From DATBMA01 sp036555105 (lineage in GTDB: Bacteria; Actinomycetota; Acidimicrobiia; Spongiisociales; ZC4RG35): a stretch of DNA of 13,032 nt. Below, in pieces: positions 1 to 6,959 of the stretch. The DNA is taken from the NCBI GenBank assembly GCA_036555105.1, contig DATBMA010000099.1:1-13032 (forward strand), read 5' to 3'. The position numbers and the translations under genes are program-made. Positions within the stretch are counted from its first letter, which is position 1. Each line of letters opens with the position of its first letter. The notes beneath the pieces are model-generated. The model was given only the letters and a program-made list of their open reading frames with translations, made no database searches and was not told the DNA's origin.

Positions 1-110
1 ACCTCCCCCCGATCCACATGGAACGAGATCTCGTCCACCGCCTGCACCACCCCATCGCGAGTGAAGAAGTGCGTCTTGAGGCCATCGACCTCGAGTAGGG
101 CGTCAGTCAT
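1..110 (-). CDS. ABC transporter ATP-binding protein, DppD/OppD type (5' fragment)
   Basis: Only the first 36 codons are in the window; the gene continues past the left edge. The visible protein reads MTDALLEVDGLKTHFF and then an RDGVVQAVDEISF segment. This is the usual opening of the nucleotide-binding subunit of oligopeptide importers (first beta strand, then the segment before Walker A). Walker A itself is not reached. The ATG at 110-108 overlaps the end of the upstream permease gene by 8 nt (its TGA is at 105-103), so translation is probably coupled and the gene belongs to the importer operon. I see no clear Shine-Dalgarno in front of the ATG. Family knowledge: this subunit hydrolyses ATP on the cytoplasmic face to drive import. 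A DppF-type partner would be expected further left but cannot be seen. Confidence 0.85.
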   Translation of the reverse strand, partial: MTDALLEVDGLKTHFFTRDGVVQAVDEISFHVDRGE

Positions 111-1062
111 TCAGGCGGGGATCCAGGGCGTCGCGCAGGCCGTCGCCCAACAGGTTGAACCCGAGCACGGTGAGCATGATCATCAGACCGGGGAAGAACA
201 CGAGGAAGGGGGAGGAAAAGACCTGGTTCCGTTCCTCGCCGAGCATCTGGCCCCACTCGGGCGTGGGCGGCTGCGCGCCGAGGCCGAGGAAGGAGAGGCC
301 GGCGGCTTCGAGGATGGCCGAGGCGATGCCCAACGTGGCCAACACCACCAGCGGGGTTATGGCGTTTGGGAGCACACGGCCAATCAGGATCCGGGCCTTT
401 GATGCTCCCAGTGCCCTGGAGGCGGCGACATAGTCGAGCTGCTTGACCTGCAGAACGGATGCCCTCATGACCCGGGCGTAGGCCGGGATGGAGACGATTG
501 CGATGGCGATGAGTGCGTTGCTCAAGCCGGGCCCCAGTACCGACACGATGGCAATCGCCAGCAGCAGGGCTGGGAAGCCCAAGAGGACGTCCATGACCCG
601 CATGATGGTGTTGTCCGCCCATCCGCTCCAGAAGCCGGCGATCGCCCCCAGGAGCGCGCCGATGAGGATGGCGGCACTGACGGTGGTGAGGCCAATTGTC
701 AGGCTCAGCCGCGACCCATACACGATTCGGGAGAAGAAGTCGCGGACATTCCCATCGAGACCGAGGATGTGCTGGGGCTGGTCTTCCGGGCATCCGAGGG
801 CATGGATACACGGTGGCGCCCGCCTCACCGCTCCCTCCTCCTCACCGATCAGTGAATGGGTCGGGTCGTGGGTGGCCAGGAGGGGGGCGAACAGGGCCAG
901 CAGCAGCAAGAGGCCGATGATGATCATGCCTGTCACACCGGTCTTGCGGCGAAGGAGCCTCTTCCAAGCGGTCTTCCACAAGGAAGAGGGCTTCTCGAGG
1001 AAGCGGCCCTCCTCGGCCAGCGCCTCGATGCCGGCCACTTTCTTCTGTGGTGAGCCGATCAT
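103..1062 (-). CDS. ABC transporter permease, DppC/OppC family
   Basis: 319 aa, a normal length for DppC/OppC proteins. It starts with a cytoplasmic tail and an OppC_N-type first membrane segment (about residues 44-63). An extracytoplasmic loop follows, including a GLDGNVRDFFSRI stretch (about 101-113), the usual entry to the BPD_transp_1 permease domain. The EAA coupling loop that contacts the ATPase is clear at about 211-238 (YVAASRALGAS ... LPNAITPL). The end, GDGLRDALDPRLND, is the standard DppC carboxy terminus. The extracytoplasmic loop carries two cysteines (C85, C91). The ATG overlaps the stop codon of the dppB-type gene in ATGA, which fixes the start. It should form the membrane channel with the DppB-type partner; the substrate cannot be told from sequence. 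Confidence 0.95.
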   Translation of the reverse strand: MIGSPQKKVAGIEALAEEGRFLEKPSSLWKTAWKRLLRRKTGVTGMIIIGLLLLLALFAPLLATHDPTHSLIGEEEGAVRRAPPCIHALGCPEDQPQHILGLDGNVRDFFSRIVYGSRLSLTIGLTTVSAAILIGALLGAIAGFWSGWADNTIMRVMDVLLGFPALLLAIAIVSVLGPGLSNALIAIAIVSIPAYARVMRASVLQVKQLDYVAASRALGASKARILIGRVLPNAITPLVVLATLGIASAILEAAGLSFLGLGAQPPTPEWGQMLGEERNQVFSSPFLVFFPGLMIMLTVLGFNLLGDGLRDALDPRLND

Positions 1063-2138
1063 TCGAGCCTGATCCGCGGGTCGAGATAGGCGTAGCTGAG
1101 GTCGACGACCAGATTGGCCAGCACGTAGCCAATCGCCACCAACAGAGTGAACCCTTGGATCACAGGGAAGTCGCGGCCGGTGACGGCGTCATACAGAGCT
1201 CTTCCCACGCCGGACAACCCAAAGACTGTCTCGGTGAGGACGGCTCCTCCCAACAGAGCTCCCAGCTGCAGCCCGACGATGGTGACCACCGGGATAAGGG
1301 CGTTACGAAACGCATGGGTGCCCACTACTCGCAGCTCGCCCGCTCCTTTGGCCCTGGCCGTGCGGACGTAATCGGCCCCCATGACCTCGAGCAAGGAGGA
1401 GCGGGTGATCCGGGCGATGATCGCCATCGGAATGGTGGAGAGGGCGAGGGCCGGCAGGATCAGATGCTTGATGGCGTCCCACATGATCTCCCACTGGGCG
1501 GTGATGAAGGCGTTGAAGATGTAGAAGTTGGAGATGAAGTCAAGGACGCTGAAACGGAAGGTGCCGTCCTCGACGCTCCACTGCCAGACTTCGTAGAAGG
1601 GCACTGGAACCACGCCGGCCGATAGCCGCCCCGATGGAGGCAACGTGAACGGGGTGTCCTTGAGGATGATGGCGAACAGATAGGACAGCATCAGCCCCAG
1701 CCAGAAGACGGGCATGGATACCCCGACATTGGCGAACGCCATCGTGCCGACATCCACCGCCGTGTTGTGCCGCCTGGCCGACAGGATCCCGAGCGGGATG
1801 CCGACCAAGACCGCGATAGTCAGTGCCGAAAACGCCAATTCGATGGTGAGTGGAAGCCGGTCGATGAGCATCTCGGTCACCGGCAGCGAGAAGCGGATCG
1901 ACTCCCCGAGATCACCGCGCAACACGTTGCCTATGTAGACCGCCAACTGGACTGGCAGGGACTTGTCGAGGCCGTTGGCTGCGTCGAAGGTGGCGCAGGC
2001 CTCGTCGGTGGCGCGCTCACCGAGCATCGCCCGGCAGGGGTCGCCGGGTATCACCCTGGCCAGGATGAACACGACGATGACGATCCCGAGCAGGACCGGC
2101 AGGGCCAGGAGCAGGCGCCTACCGATGAAGCTCAGCAT
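1059..2138 (-). CDS. ABC transporter permease, DppB/OppB family
   Basis: 359 aa, somewhat longer than the 306-340 aa typical of DppB. The start MLSFIGRRLLLALPVLLGI, the ARVIPGDP motif after the first membrane helix, the EAA loop at about 257-284 (YVRTARAKGAG ... HAFRNALIPV) and the terminal YAYLDPRIRLE are all diagnostic. The extra length is mainly an aromatic-rich insertion at about 171-221, between the LPPSG motif and KHLILPALAL, predicted outside the membrane. Two cysteines (C35, C48) flank a short insertion after GDP. The start is ATG at 2138. Its ribosome-binding site is weak and lies only 12 nt from a strong hairpin. It is the partner of the adjacent DppC-type gene in one importer. Confidence 0.95.
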   Translation of the reverse strand: MLSFIGRRLLLALPVLLGIVIVVFILARVIPGDPCRAMLGERATDEACATFDAANGLDKSLPVQLAVYIGNVLRGDLGESIRFSLPVTEMLIDRLPLTIELAFSALTIAVLVGIPLGILSARRHNTAVDVGTMAFANVGVSMPVFWLGLMLSYLFAIILKDTPFTLPPSGRLSAGVVPVPFYEVWQWSVEDGTFRFSVLDFISNFYIFNAFITAQWEIMWDAIKHLILPALALSTIPMAIIARITRSSLLEVMGADYVRTARAKGAGELRVVGTHAFRNALIPVVTIVGLQLGALLGGAVLTETVFGLSGVGRALYDAVTGRDFPVIQGFTLLVAIGYVLANLVVDLSYAYLDPRIRLE

Positions 2139-2150
2139 GGCTCAACGATA

Positions 2151-2178
2151 GAGCGGGAGCGCCAATGCGCTCCCGCTC
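2151..2178 (-). promoter_or_regulatory. Perfect 12-bp hairpin between binding-protein and permease genes
   Basis: The arms GAGCGGGAGCGC and GCGCTCCCGCTC are exact reverse complements with a 4-nt loop. On the operon mRNA the hairpin begins 22 nt after the binding-protein stop codon and ends 12 nt before the permease ATG. No U-run follows, so it does not look like a complete intrinsic terminator. By analogy with other binding-protein-dependent importers, such a structure could stabilise the upstream message or cause partial termination, giving more binding protein than permease. It could also limit ribosome access to the permease start. The structure is seen; the role is inferred. Confidence 0.7.
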
Positions 2179-2199
2179 CACGGTCGGTTTCTCGGGTTT

Positions 2200-3906
2200 C
2201 TAGTTCGTGGTTGTGGTGGCCGGCTGGTTCGCCACCCCGAGCAGTGAGCTCGGGTAGAAGAACAGCTGGCTGTTGCCAGTGTGCAACGGGTTGGTGTAGT
2301 CCAGCCACACGTTGAAGTTGAACACCACGTCGTTGGCGTCGAAGTCGGTGCCGTCCGTGAACTTCACCCCTTCACGCAGGTCGCAGGTCCAGACGGTCGA
2401 GTCGTCGTTGGCCGTGCAGGCCGTCGCCAAGGCGGGGACAACGTTCCCCTCGGTGTCGTAGCGGAGCAGAGGATCCATCATCTGCTGGCAGGCCGCCAGC
2501 GACTCACCGTCGCTCTCGTCTGCGCAGTAGAGGGAGATCGGTTCTTTGTTCTGCATGAACACGATGTTGTCCCGGCCGGAATCCATCAACTCGAACTGGG
2601 GTGCGCCGATGGGCGGACCGGGGTTGGCCCCGTTCAGGCTCGCCAGAGCTGCGTCCACGATGGCACCGTGCACCAGCGGCACCGCCGGCACCAGTTCCTT
2701 GATCATGTTGTTGGCTTCGGTGTAGATCGGCTCGGCTGCGGCCGTGTCACCGACGGTGGCGCCCTCCTCGAGCGGACCTGTGATCTCCGGATACGGAGTC
2801 CCGAAGTTCTTCACCGCCGCTCCGAAGTGGGTGTCGAGGAAGTTGGTGACGTGCGGGTAGTCGGCGCCCCATCCGAGCATGAACAGCCCGTAGGTCTCGC
2901 CGGCCAGCGCCGTCTCGATGAACTCGCCCGACTCCACCACCTGGACGGTCACATTCCAACCCAGGTTGTCCGAAAGCTGCTCGGCGATGTCGTTGGCCAC
3001 GGCCACCGGCTCGCCCACGTACGGACGGGATGCGTCACGGAAGTAGAGGGTCACATCGAGGCCCTCGGCTGCCGTTCCGGCCAGCAGGCCCTGGGCAGCA
3101 GTGGCATCGAAGGGATACCAGTCGTCGCCATCGCATCCGTTGGGGATCTGACAGGGGGTGAAGTGGGTGGCCACTTCGGACCCGACCGGATAGAAGTTGT
3201 CGACCAGGCGCTGAGCGTCGATTGCCTGCGCCACAGCCTGGCGGACCTTCACGTCATCGAAGGGAGCGATCTTGTTGTTGAGACCGATGTACAGGACGTT
3301 CGGGTTCGGGGACGGAACCGCCTGCAGGTTGGGGTTGGCTTCCACCGTGGCGATGTCTGCCGCCGCCAGGTTGGGGATGTAGTCGACGGTCCCGGCCTGA
3401 AGCTCGGTCAGGCGTGAGGCGGGCTGGTCTGCCCACCGGATGACCAACTGGTTGACCACAGCCGGGTCACCCCAGTAGTCCGGGTTGGCCGACATGACCA
3501 CCTGGTTTCCACGCTCCCAAGTGTCCAGTTTGTAGGCGCCGGTTCCAACGGGCGAGTCGAGCGGCGAGCCGTTACTTGCCTCGAGACTCTCCGACGATTG
3601 AATGGCGAACGGAGTGAACGCCACGATCTGCTGGAACGCCGGGTTGGGGGCACAAAGTGTGAAGACCACCTGGGTGGCACTGGTCGCGACGACTGACGAG
3701 ACGTTGGTCCCGACATCACAGCCAGGCTCGAAGGCCGCACCCTCGAAGCCGCCGCCCCCTGTTGTGGAAGGCGCCGCTCCGGTGGTGCCTGGAGCACCGG
3801 TCGTTGTCGCCCCACCGCCACCCGTCGTGGTGGTGGCCGGCCCCGCACAGGCGGCAGCCAGCAAGGCGAGCACGACGACCGCGCTCCACCATTTCGCTTG
3901 CTTCAT
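2200..3906 (-). CDS. Lipoprotein substrate-binding protein, SBP_bac_5 (DppA-like), apparently circularly permuted
   Basis: 568 aa from the ATG at 3906, which has AGGAGG 8 nt upstream; an in-frame TTG at 3912 is too close to that site. A signal peptide ends at a lipobox with lipidated Cys20, followed by a Thr/Gly/Pro-rich linker (about 21-56). The domain order is unusual. It opens (about 67-110) with the VVFTLCAPNPAF strand that normally sits near residue 150. GTGAY (121-125), DYWG (143-146), VRQAVAQAID (221-230) and LGWGADYP (344-351) follow in normal order. The usual carboxy end is at about 405-445. Then, at about 446-557, come elements that normally form the amino terminus: MQNKEPISLYC, MMDPLLRYD, GNVVPALA, LREGVKFTDGTDFDANDVVF and NPLHTGNSQLFFY. 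Each half supplies what the other lacks. There are eight cysteines besides C20. It probably delivers peptides or similar ligands to the adjacent permeases. Confidence 0.93.
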   Translation of the reverse strand: MKQAKWWSAVVVLALLAAACAGPATTTTGGGGATTTGAPGTTGAAPSTTGGGGFEGAAFEPGCDVGTNVSSVVATSATQVVFTLCAPNPAFQQIVAFTPFAIQSSESLEASNGSPLDSPVGTGAYKLDTWERGNQVVMSANPDYWGDPAVVNQLVIRWADQPASRLTELQAGTVDYIPNLAAADIATVEANPNLQAVPSPNPNVLYIGLNNKIAPFDDVKVRQAVAQAIDAQRLVDNFYPVGSEVATHFTPCQIPNGCDGDDWYPFDATAAQGLLAGTAAEGLDVTLYFRDASRPYVGEPVAVANDIAEQLSDNLGWNVTVQVVESGEFIETALAGETYGLFMLGWGADYPHVTNFLDTHFGAAVKNFGTPYPEITGPLEEGATVGDTAAAEPIYTEANNMIKELVPAVPLVHGAIVDAALASLNGANPGPPIGAPQFELMDSGRDNIVFMQNKEPISLYCADESDGESLAACQQMMDPLLRYDTEGNVVPALATACTANDDSTVWTCDLREGVKFTDGTDFDANDVVFNFNVWLDYTNPLHTGNSQLFFYPSSLLGVANQPATTTTN

Positions 3907-3926
3907 TCCCAATTCCTCCTCTTAGG

Positions 3927-3960
3927 CCCCTGGGTTGACCCAGGGGTGTCGAGGAGAGTA
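3927..3960 (-). promoter_or_regulatory. Candidate promoter and leader hairpin of the importer operon
   Basis: On the minus strand a TANNNT-type -10 (TACTCT, at 3960-3955) precedes a near-perfect inverted repeat, CCCCTGGG ... CCCAGGGG (3946-3927, 4-nt loop or 2-nt loop if one more pair forms). AGGAGG and the start codon follow at once. If the -10 is real, transcription would start around 3948 and the hairpin would sit at the extreme 5' end of the mRNA, where it could protect the message. The repeat could instead be an operator for a dimeric regulator. I find no convincing -35 hexamer, so the promoter part is weak; the inverted repeat is certain. Confidence 0.35.
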
Positions 3961-4036
3961 CCCAATTCCGATCAGCCCTTGCGCCGAGCGGGCCCAGCCC
4001 ACTTAGGCCGCAGCGAAGTCACACAGGTCCCCCAAT

Positions 4037-4052
4037 TACCATTTTCCCCCTC
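4037..4052 (+). promoter_or_regulatory. Candidate -10 of leuS; possibly leaderless start
   Basis: TACCAT at 4037-4042 fits TANNNT and lies 10 nt before the leuS ATG. The intervening bases are pyrimidine-rich with no purine run that could act as a Shine-Dalgarno. This fits a transcript beginning at or within a few bases of the start codon, as is common in Actinobacteria. No good -35 is seen. Confidence 0.35.
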
Positions 4053-6476
4053 ATGTCTTACGACTTCGCCGCGATCGAAGCCAAGTGGCAGGACCGCTGG
4101 GAGGGCCAACGGGTCTTCAACGTGACTGAGGACCCTGCGCGGGAGAAGTTCTACAACGTGCAGATGTACCCATACCCCTCCGGGGACCTGCACATGGGCC
4201 ATCTCCGCAACTACACCTACGTCGATCTCTTGACCCGTTACAAGCGGATGCGGGGATACAACGTCCTCTCGCCAATGGGGTGGGACTCCTTCGGGCTCCC
4301 GGCCGAGAACGCCGCCATCCAGACCGGGATCCACCCGCGGGTCTTCACCGAGACCCAGATCATGCGGATGAAGCAGCAGCTCCGCCGCCTCGGGGCGGTG
4401 TACGACTGGGATCGGGAGCTGGCCTCCCACACGCCCGAGTTCTATCGCTGGGATCAGTGGCTTTTCCTGAAGCTCTTCGAGCGCGGCCTCGCCTACAAGC
4501 AGCTCGCCCCCGTCAACTGGTGTCCACACGACCAGACGGTCCTGGCCAACGAACAGGTGGTGGACGGGCTGTGCGAGCGCTGCGACACGCCGGTGGTCAA
4601 GCGCGATCTCGAGCAATGGTTCTTCCGAATCACCGAATACACCGACCGCCTGCTGGAAGACCTGAGCATGCTCGACCATTGGCCCGACCGCGTGCGGGTC
4701 ATGCAGGAGAACTGGATCGGGCGGTCGGAAGGCGCTCTTTTCAGCCTGGCGGTGGAAGGGAGCGGGTCCTCCTTTGAGGTCTTCACGACCAGGCCGGACA
4801 CGGTGTTCGGCATGACCTTCGCGGTGCTGGCCCCCGAGCATCCATTGGTGGACGAGTTGGTGGCGGGGGCCGAGAACGAGGAGGAGGCCCGCCAGTACAT
4901 CGCCAGGGCGCGGGTGACCAGCGAGCTCGACCGGCTGGCGGAGGGAGAGAAGAGCGGTGTGTTCACCGGCCGCTACGCCATCAACCCGGTGGACGGGCGG
5001 CGGGTGCCGATCTTCATCGCCGACTACGTGCTGTTGACCTACGGGACCGGAGCGATCATGGCCGTGCCAGGCCAGGACCAGCGTGACTGGGACTTCGCCA
5101 AGAGGTACGGCCTCGAGATCATCCGAACCGTCGCTCCTCCGGAGGGGTTCGAGGGCGAGGCCTACCTGGGAGATGGGCCCGCCATCAACTCGAGCTTCCT
5201 CGATGGGCTCGCGGTTGCCGAGGCCAAGCAGAAGATCATTGCCTGGTTCGAGGAGCAGGGAACCGGCCGGCGCTCCATTCAGTACCGGCTGCGCGACTGG
5301 CTGATCTCCCGGCAGCGCTATTGGGGATGTCCGATCCCCATCATCATCTGCCCGGTAGACGGGATGGTGCCGGTCCCTGAAGACCAGCTACCTGTTATCC
5401 ATCCCGACGTGGCCGACTACGCCCCCGAGGGCCAGTCGCCGCTGGCGGCCGTGCCCGAGTTCGTCGAAGTGTCATGTCCCAAGTGCGGGGGGCCGGCCCG
5501 GCGGGAGACCGACACCATGGACACATTTGTCGACTCCTCTTGGTACTACCTCCGTTACTGCGACGCCCACAACGACTCCGAGATCTTCGACCCTGACAAG
5601 GTGAAGTACTGGATGCCGGTCGACCAGTACGTCGGTGGCGTGGAGCATGCGGTGCTCCATCTCCTCTATGCCCGCTTCATCACCAAAGTGCTGCACGACA
5701 TGGGGATGGTCGAGGTGGAGGAGCCGTTCCATCGCCTGTTCACCCAGGGCATGCTCGTGAAGGACGGGGCCAAGATGTCGAAGTCCAAGGGCAATGTCGT
5801 CGCCCCGGATCCCTACTACGAGCGATACGGGGCCGATGCCATCCGGCTCTTCGAGCTGTTCATCGGACCTCCAACTGACGATGCCACTTGGAACGACAAC
5901 GGGGTCGAGGGCACGTTCCGGTTCCTCGACCGTGTGTGGCGGATGGGGACCGGCCAGATCGGCTCAATCGAGGAACGCGAGGCGGGCGAGGCCGATCGCG
6001 AGATCCTCAGGGTGGCCCATCGGACACTGCGGAAAGTGACCGACGACATCGAGCGATTCCACTTCAACACCGCGGTGGCGGCGCTCATGTCGTTCGGGAA
6101 CGAGTTGCAGGACTATCTCCGCAACGGGGCCGAGAGGGAGACCTTCACCGAGGCCTACCGGTTGATGTTGCTGATGCTGGCGCCGATGGCTCCCCACATT
6201 TCCCATGAGCTGTGGGAGTCGACCGGCCGCGGGTCGATGCTGGCGGAGGAGGCCTGGCCCGATTGGGATCCCGAGCTCGTAGCCCAGCAAACGGTGACGC
6301 TGGTCGTGCAGGTCAACGGCAAGGTCAGGGACCGGCTCGAGGTCAGCCCCGACATCGGCCAGGAGGAGGCGGAAAAGCTCGCCCTCGCTTCACCCAAGGT
6401 CGCCTCATGGGTCTCGCGGGGCATCAAGCGGGTGATCAGCCGCCCTCCCTCCCTGGTCAACATCGTCAGCGAGTGA
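4053..6476 (+). CDS. leuS: Leucine--tRNA ligase (LeuRS)
   Basis: 807 aa, full-length for bacterial LeuRS. It charges tRNA-Leu with leucine in the cytoplasm and hydrolyses misacylated products in a CP1 editing domain. Signatures in order: HIGH motif as HMGH (47-50) in the YPSGDLHMGHLRNY context; zinc-binding cysteines in CPHDQTV ... CERCDTPVV; the editing domain with TTRPDT (245-250) and GTGAIMAVPGQDQRD (331-345); DWLISRQRYWGCPIP; and KMSKS (574-578). The carboxy-terminal domain contains VQVNGKVRDRLEV. In the editing site the aspartates aligning with E. coli D342 and D345 are kept, but the preceding residue is Gln341 where many bacteria have His. It is divergent from the importer operon and its stop overlaps the next start (GTGA). 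The ATG has no Shine-Dalgarno. Confidence 0.98.
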   Translation: MSYDFAAIEAKWQDRWEGQRVFNVTEDPAREKFYNVQMYPYPSGDLHMGHLRNYTYVDLLTRYKRMRGYNVLSPMGWDSFGLPAENAAIQTGIHPRVFTETQIMRMKQQLRRLGAVYDWDRELASHTPEFYRWDQWLFLKLFERGLAYKQLAPVNWCPHDQTVLANEQVVDGLCERCDTPVVKRDLEQWFFRITEYTDRLLEDLSMLDHWPDRVRVMQENWIGRSEGALFSLAVEGSGSSFEVFTTRPDTVFGMTFAVLAPEHPLVDELVAGAENEEEARQYIARARVTSELDRLAEGEKSGVFTGRYAINPVDGRRVPIFIADYVLLTYGTGAIMAVPGQDQRDWDFAKRYGLEIIRTVAPPEGFEGEAYLGDGPAINSSFLDGLAVAEAKQKIIAWFEEQGTGRRSIQYRLRDWLISRQRYWGCPIPIIICPVDGMVPVPEDQLPVIHPDVADYAPEGQSPLAAVPEFVEVSCPKCGGPARRETDTMDTFVDSSWYYLRYCDAHNDSEIFDPDKVKYWMPVDQYVGGVEHAVLHLLYARFITKVLHDMGMVEVEEPFHRLFTQGMLVKDGAKMSKSKGNVVAPDPYYERYGADAIRLFELFIGPPTDDATWNDNGVEGTFRFLDRVWRMGTGQIGSIEEREAGEADREILRVAHRTLRKVTDDIERFHFNTAVAALMSFGNELQDYLRNGAERETFTEAYRLMLLMLAPMAPHISHELWESTGRGSMLAEEAWPDWDPELVAQQTVTLVVQVNGKVRDRLEVSPDIGQEEAEKLALASPKVASWVSRGIKRVISRPPSLVNIVSE

Positions 6477-6862
6477 CCCAGGTAGAGCAGCTACTTGCCC
6501 GGGGCGGACGCCAGCCAGGGCAACTGGCGACGAAGGTCGGATTCGATGCCTGGCCGGCCATAAGAGTGCGCCCGGCCCCCGGCTGGATGCGGTTGCTATG
6601 GCGAGGGCCGGTGGGGGCGATGACCCTTGGGTCCAGCATCTACGTCCGCCCCGACCTGCTCGAGGGCGATCCAAGGGTCCTGGGGGCTCTCATCGCCCAT
6701 GAGGTCGTGCACGTCCGCCAGTGGCGCGCCCTGGGGCGCTTGGGGTTTCTCCGCCGCTACCTCGGCGAGTACCTCGCCAACCGTCGGAAGCGCCTTGGCC
6801 ACGATCAGGCGTATCGGATGATCTCGTTCGAGGAGGAGGCCAGGCGGCTCTCGGCGGTCTAG
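6473..6862 (+). CDS. Small HExxH-containing protein, putative zinc metallopeptidase-like (DUF4157-like)
   Basis: 129 aa from a GTG that overlaps the leuS stop as GTGA; this start is chosen because it couples the gene to leuS. The frame stays open further upstream inside leuS, but that is a shadow. The core is LIAHEVVHVRQW: an HExxH zinc-binding motif at 76-80 in a hydrophobic helix. A basic YLGEYLANRRKR segment follows, then SFEEEARR, whose glutamates (120-122) could supply the third zinc ligand. No signal peptide or membrane helix is evident. The layout resembles short actinobacterial proteins related to DUF4157 and minimal gluzincins; that family call is from memory. Its substrate is unknown and it may not be a peptidase. 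Confidence 0.75.
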   Translation: MTQVEQLLARGGRQPGQLATKVGFDAWPAIRVRPAPGWMRLLWRGPVGAMTLGSSIYVRPDLLEGDPRVLGALIAHEVVHVRQWRALGRLGFLRRYLGEYLANRRKRLGHDQAYRMISFEEEARRLSAV

Positions 6863-6959
6863 CGACGGGGACGCCGCTGGATTCGATCACCCGCCCGCGT
6901 TAGAACAGTGAACGGGGGCTGTCCCCGGCGGCGTCGGTGGGGTGAGGGCCGAGAGGAAG

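Noticed and set aside
2281..3417. Long plus-strand open frame (378 aa) opposite the binding-protein gene
   Set aside because: It has no recognisable domain and is composed of the odd His/Val/Arg/Gly-rich residues typical of antisense frames in G+C-rich genes; the opposite strand is clearly coding.
2200..3906. Binding-protein gene as an assembly chimera of two neighbouring genes
   Set aside because: The frame is continuous, the two parts are complementary rather than overlapping, the linker is smooth, and signal peptide, RBS and operon position all fit. It cannot be fully excluded without reads.
3972..4841. Minus-strand open frame (289 aa) over the start of leuS
   Set aside because: It lies antisense to strongly conserved LeuRS sequence and resembles no family.
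6863..6959. Hairpin (CGGGG/CCCCG) before comEA as a terminator or riboswitch
   Set aside because: The stem is only 5 bp in G+C-rich DNA, with no U-run and no recognised riboswitch core.
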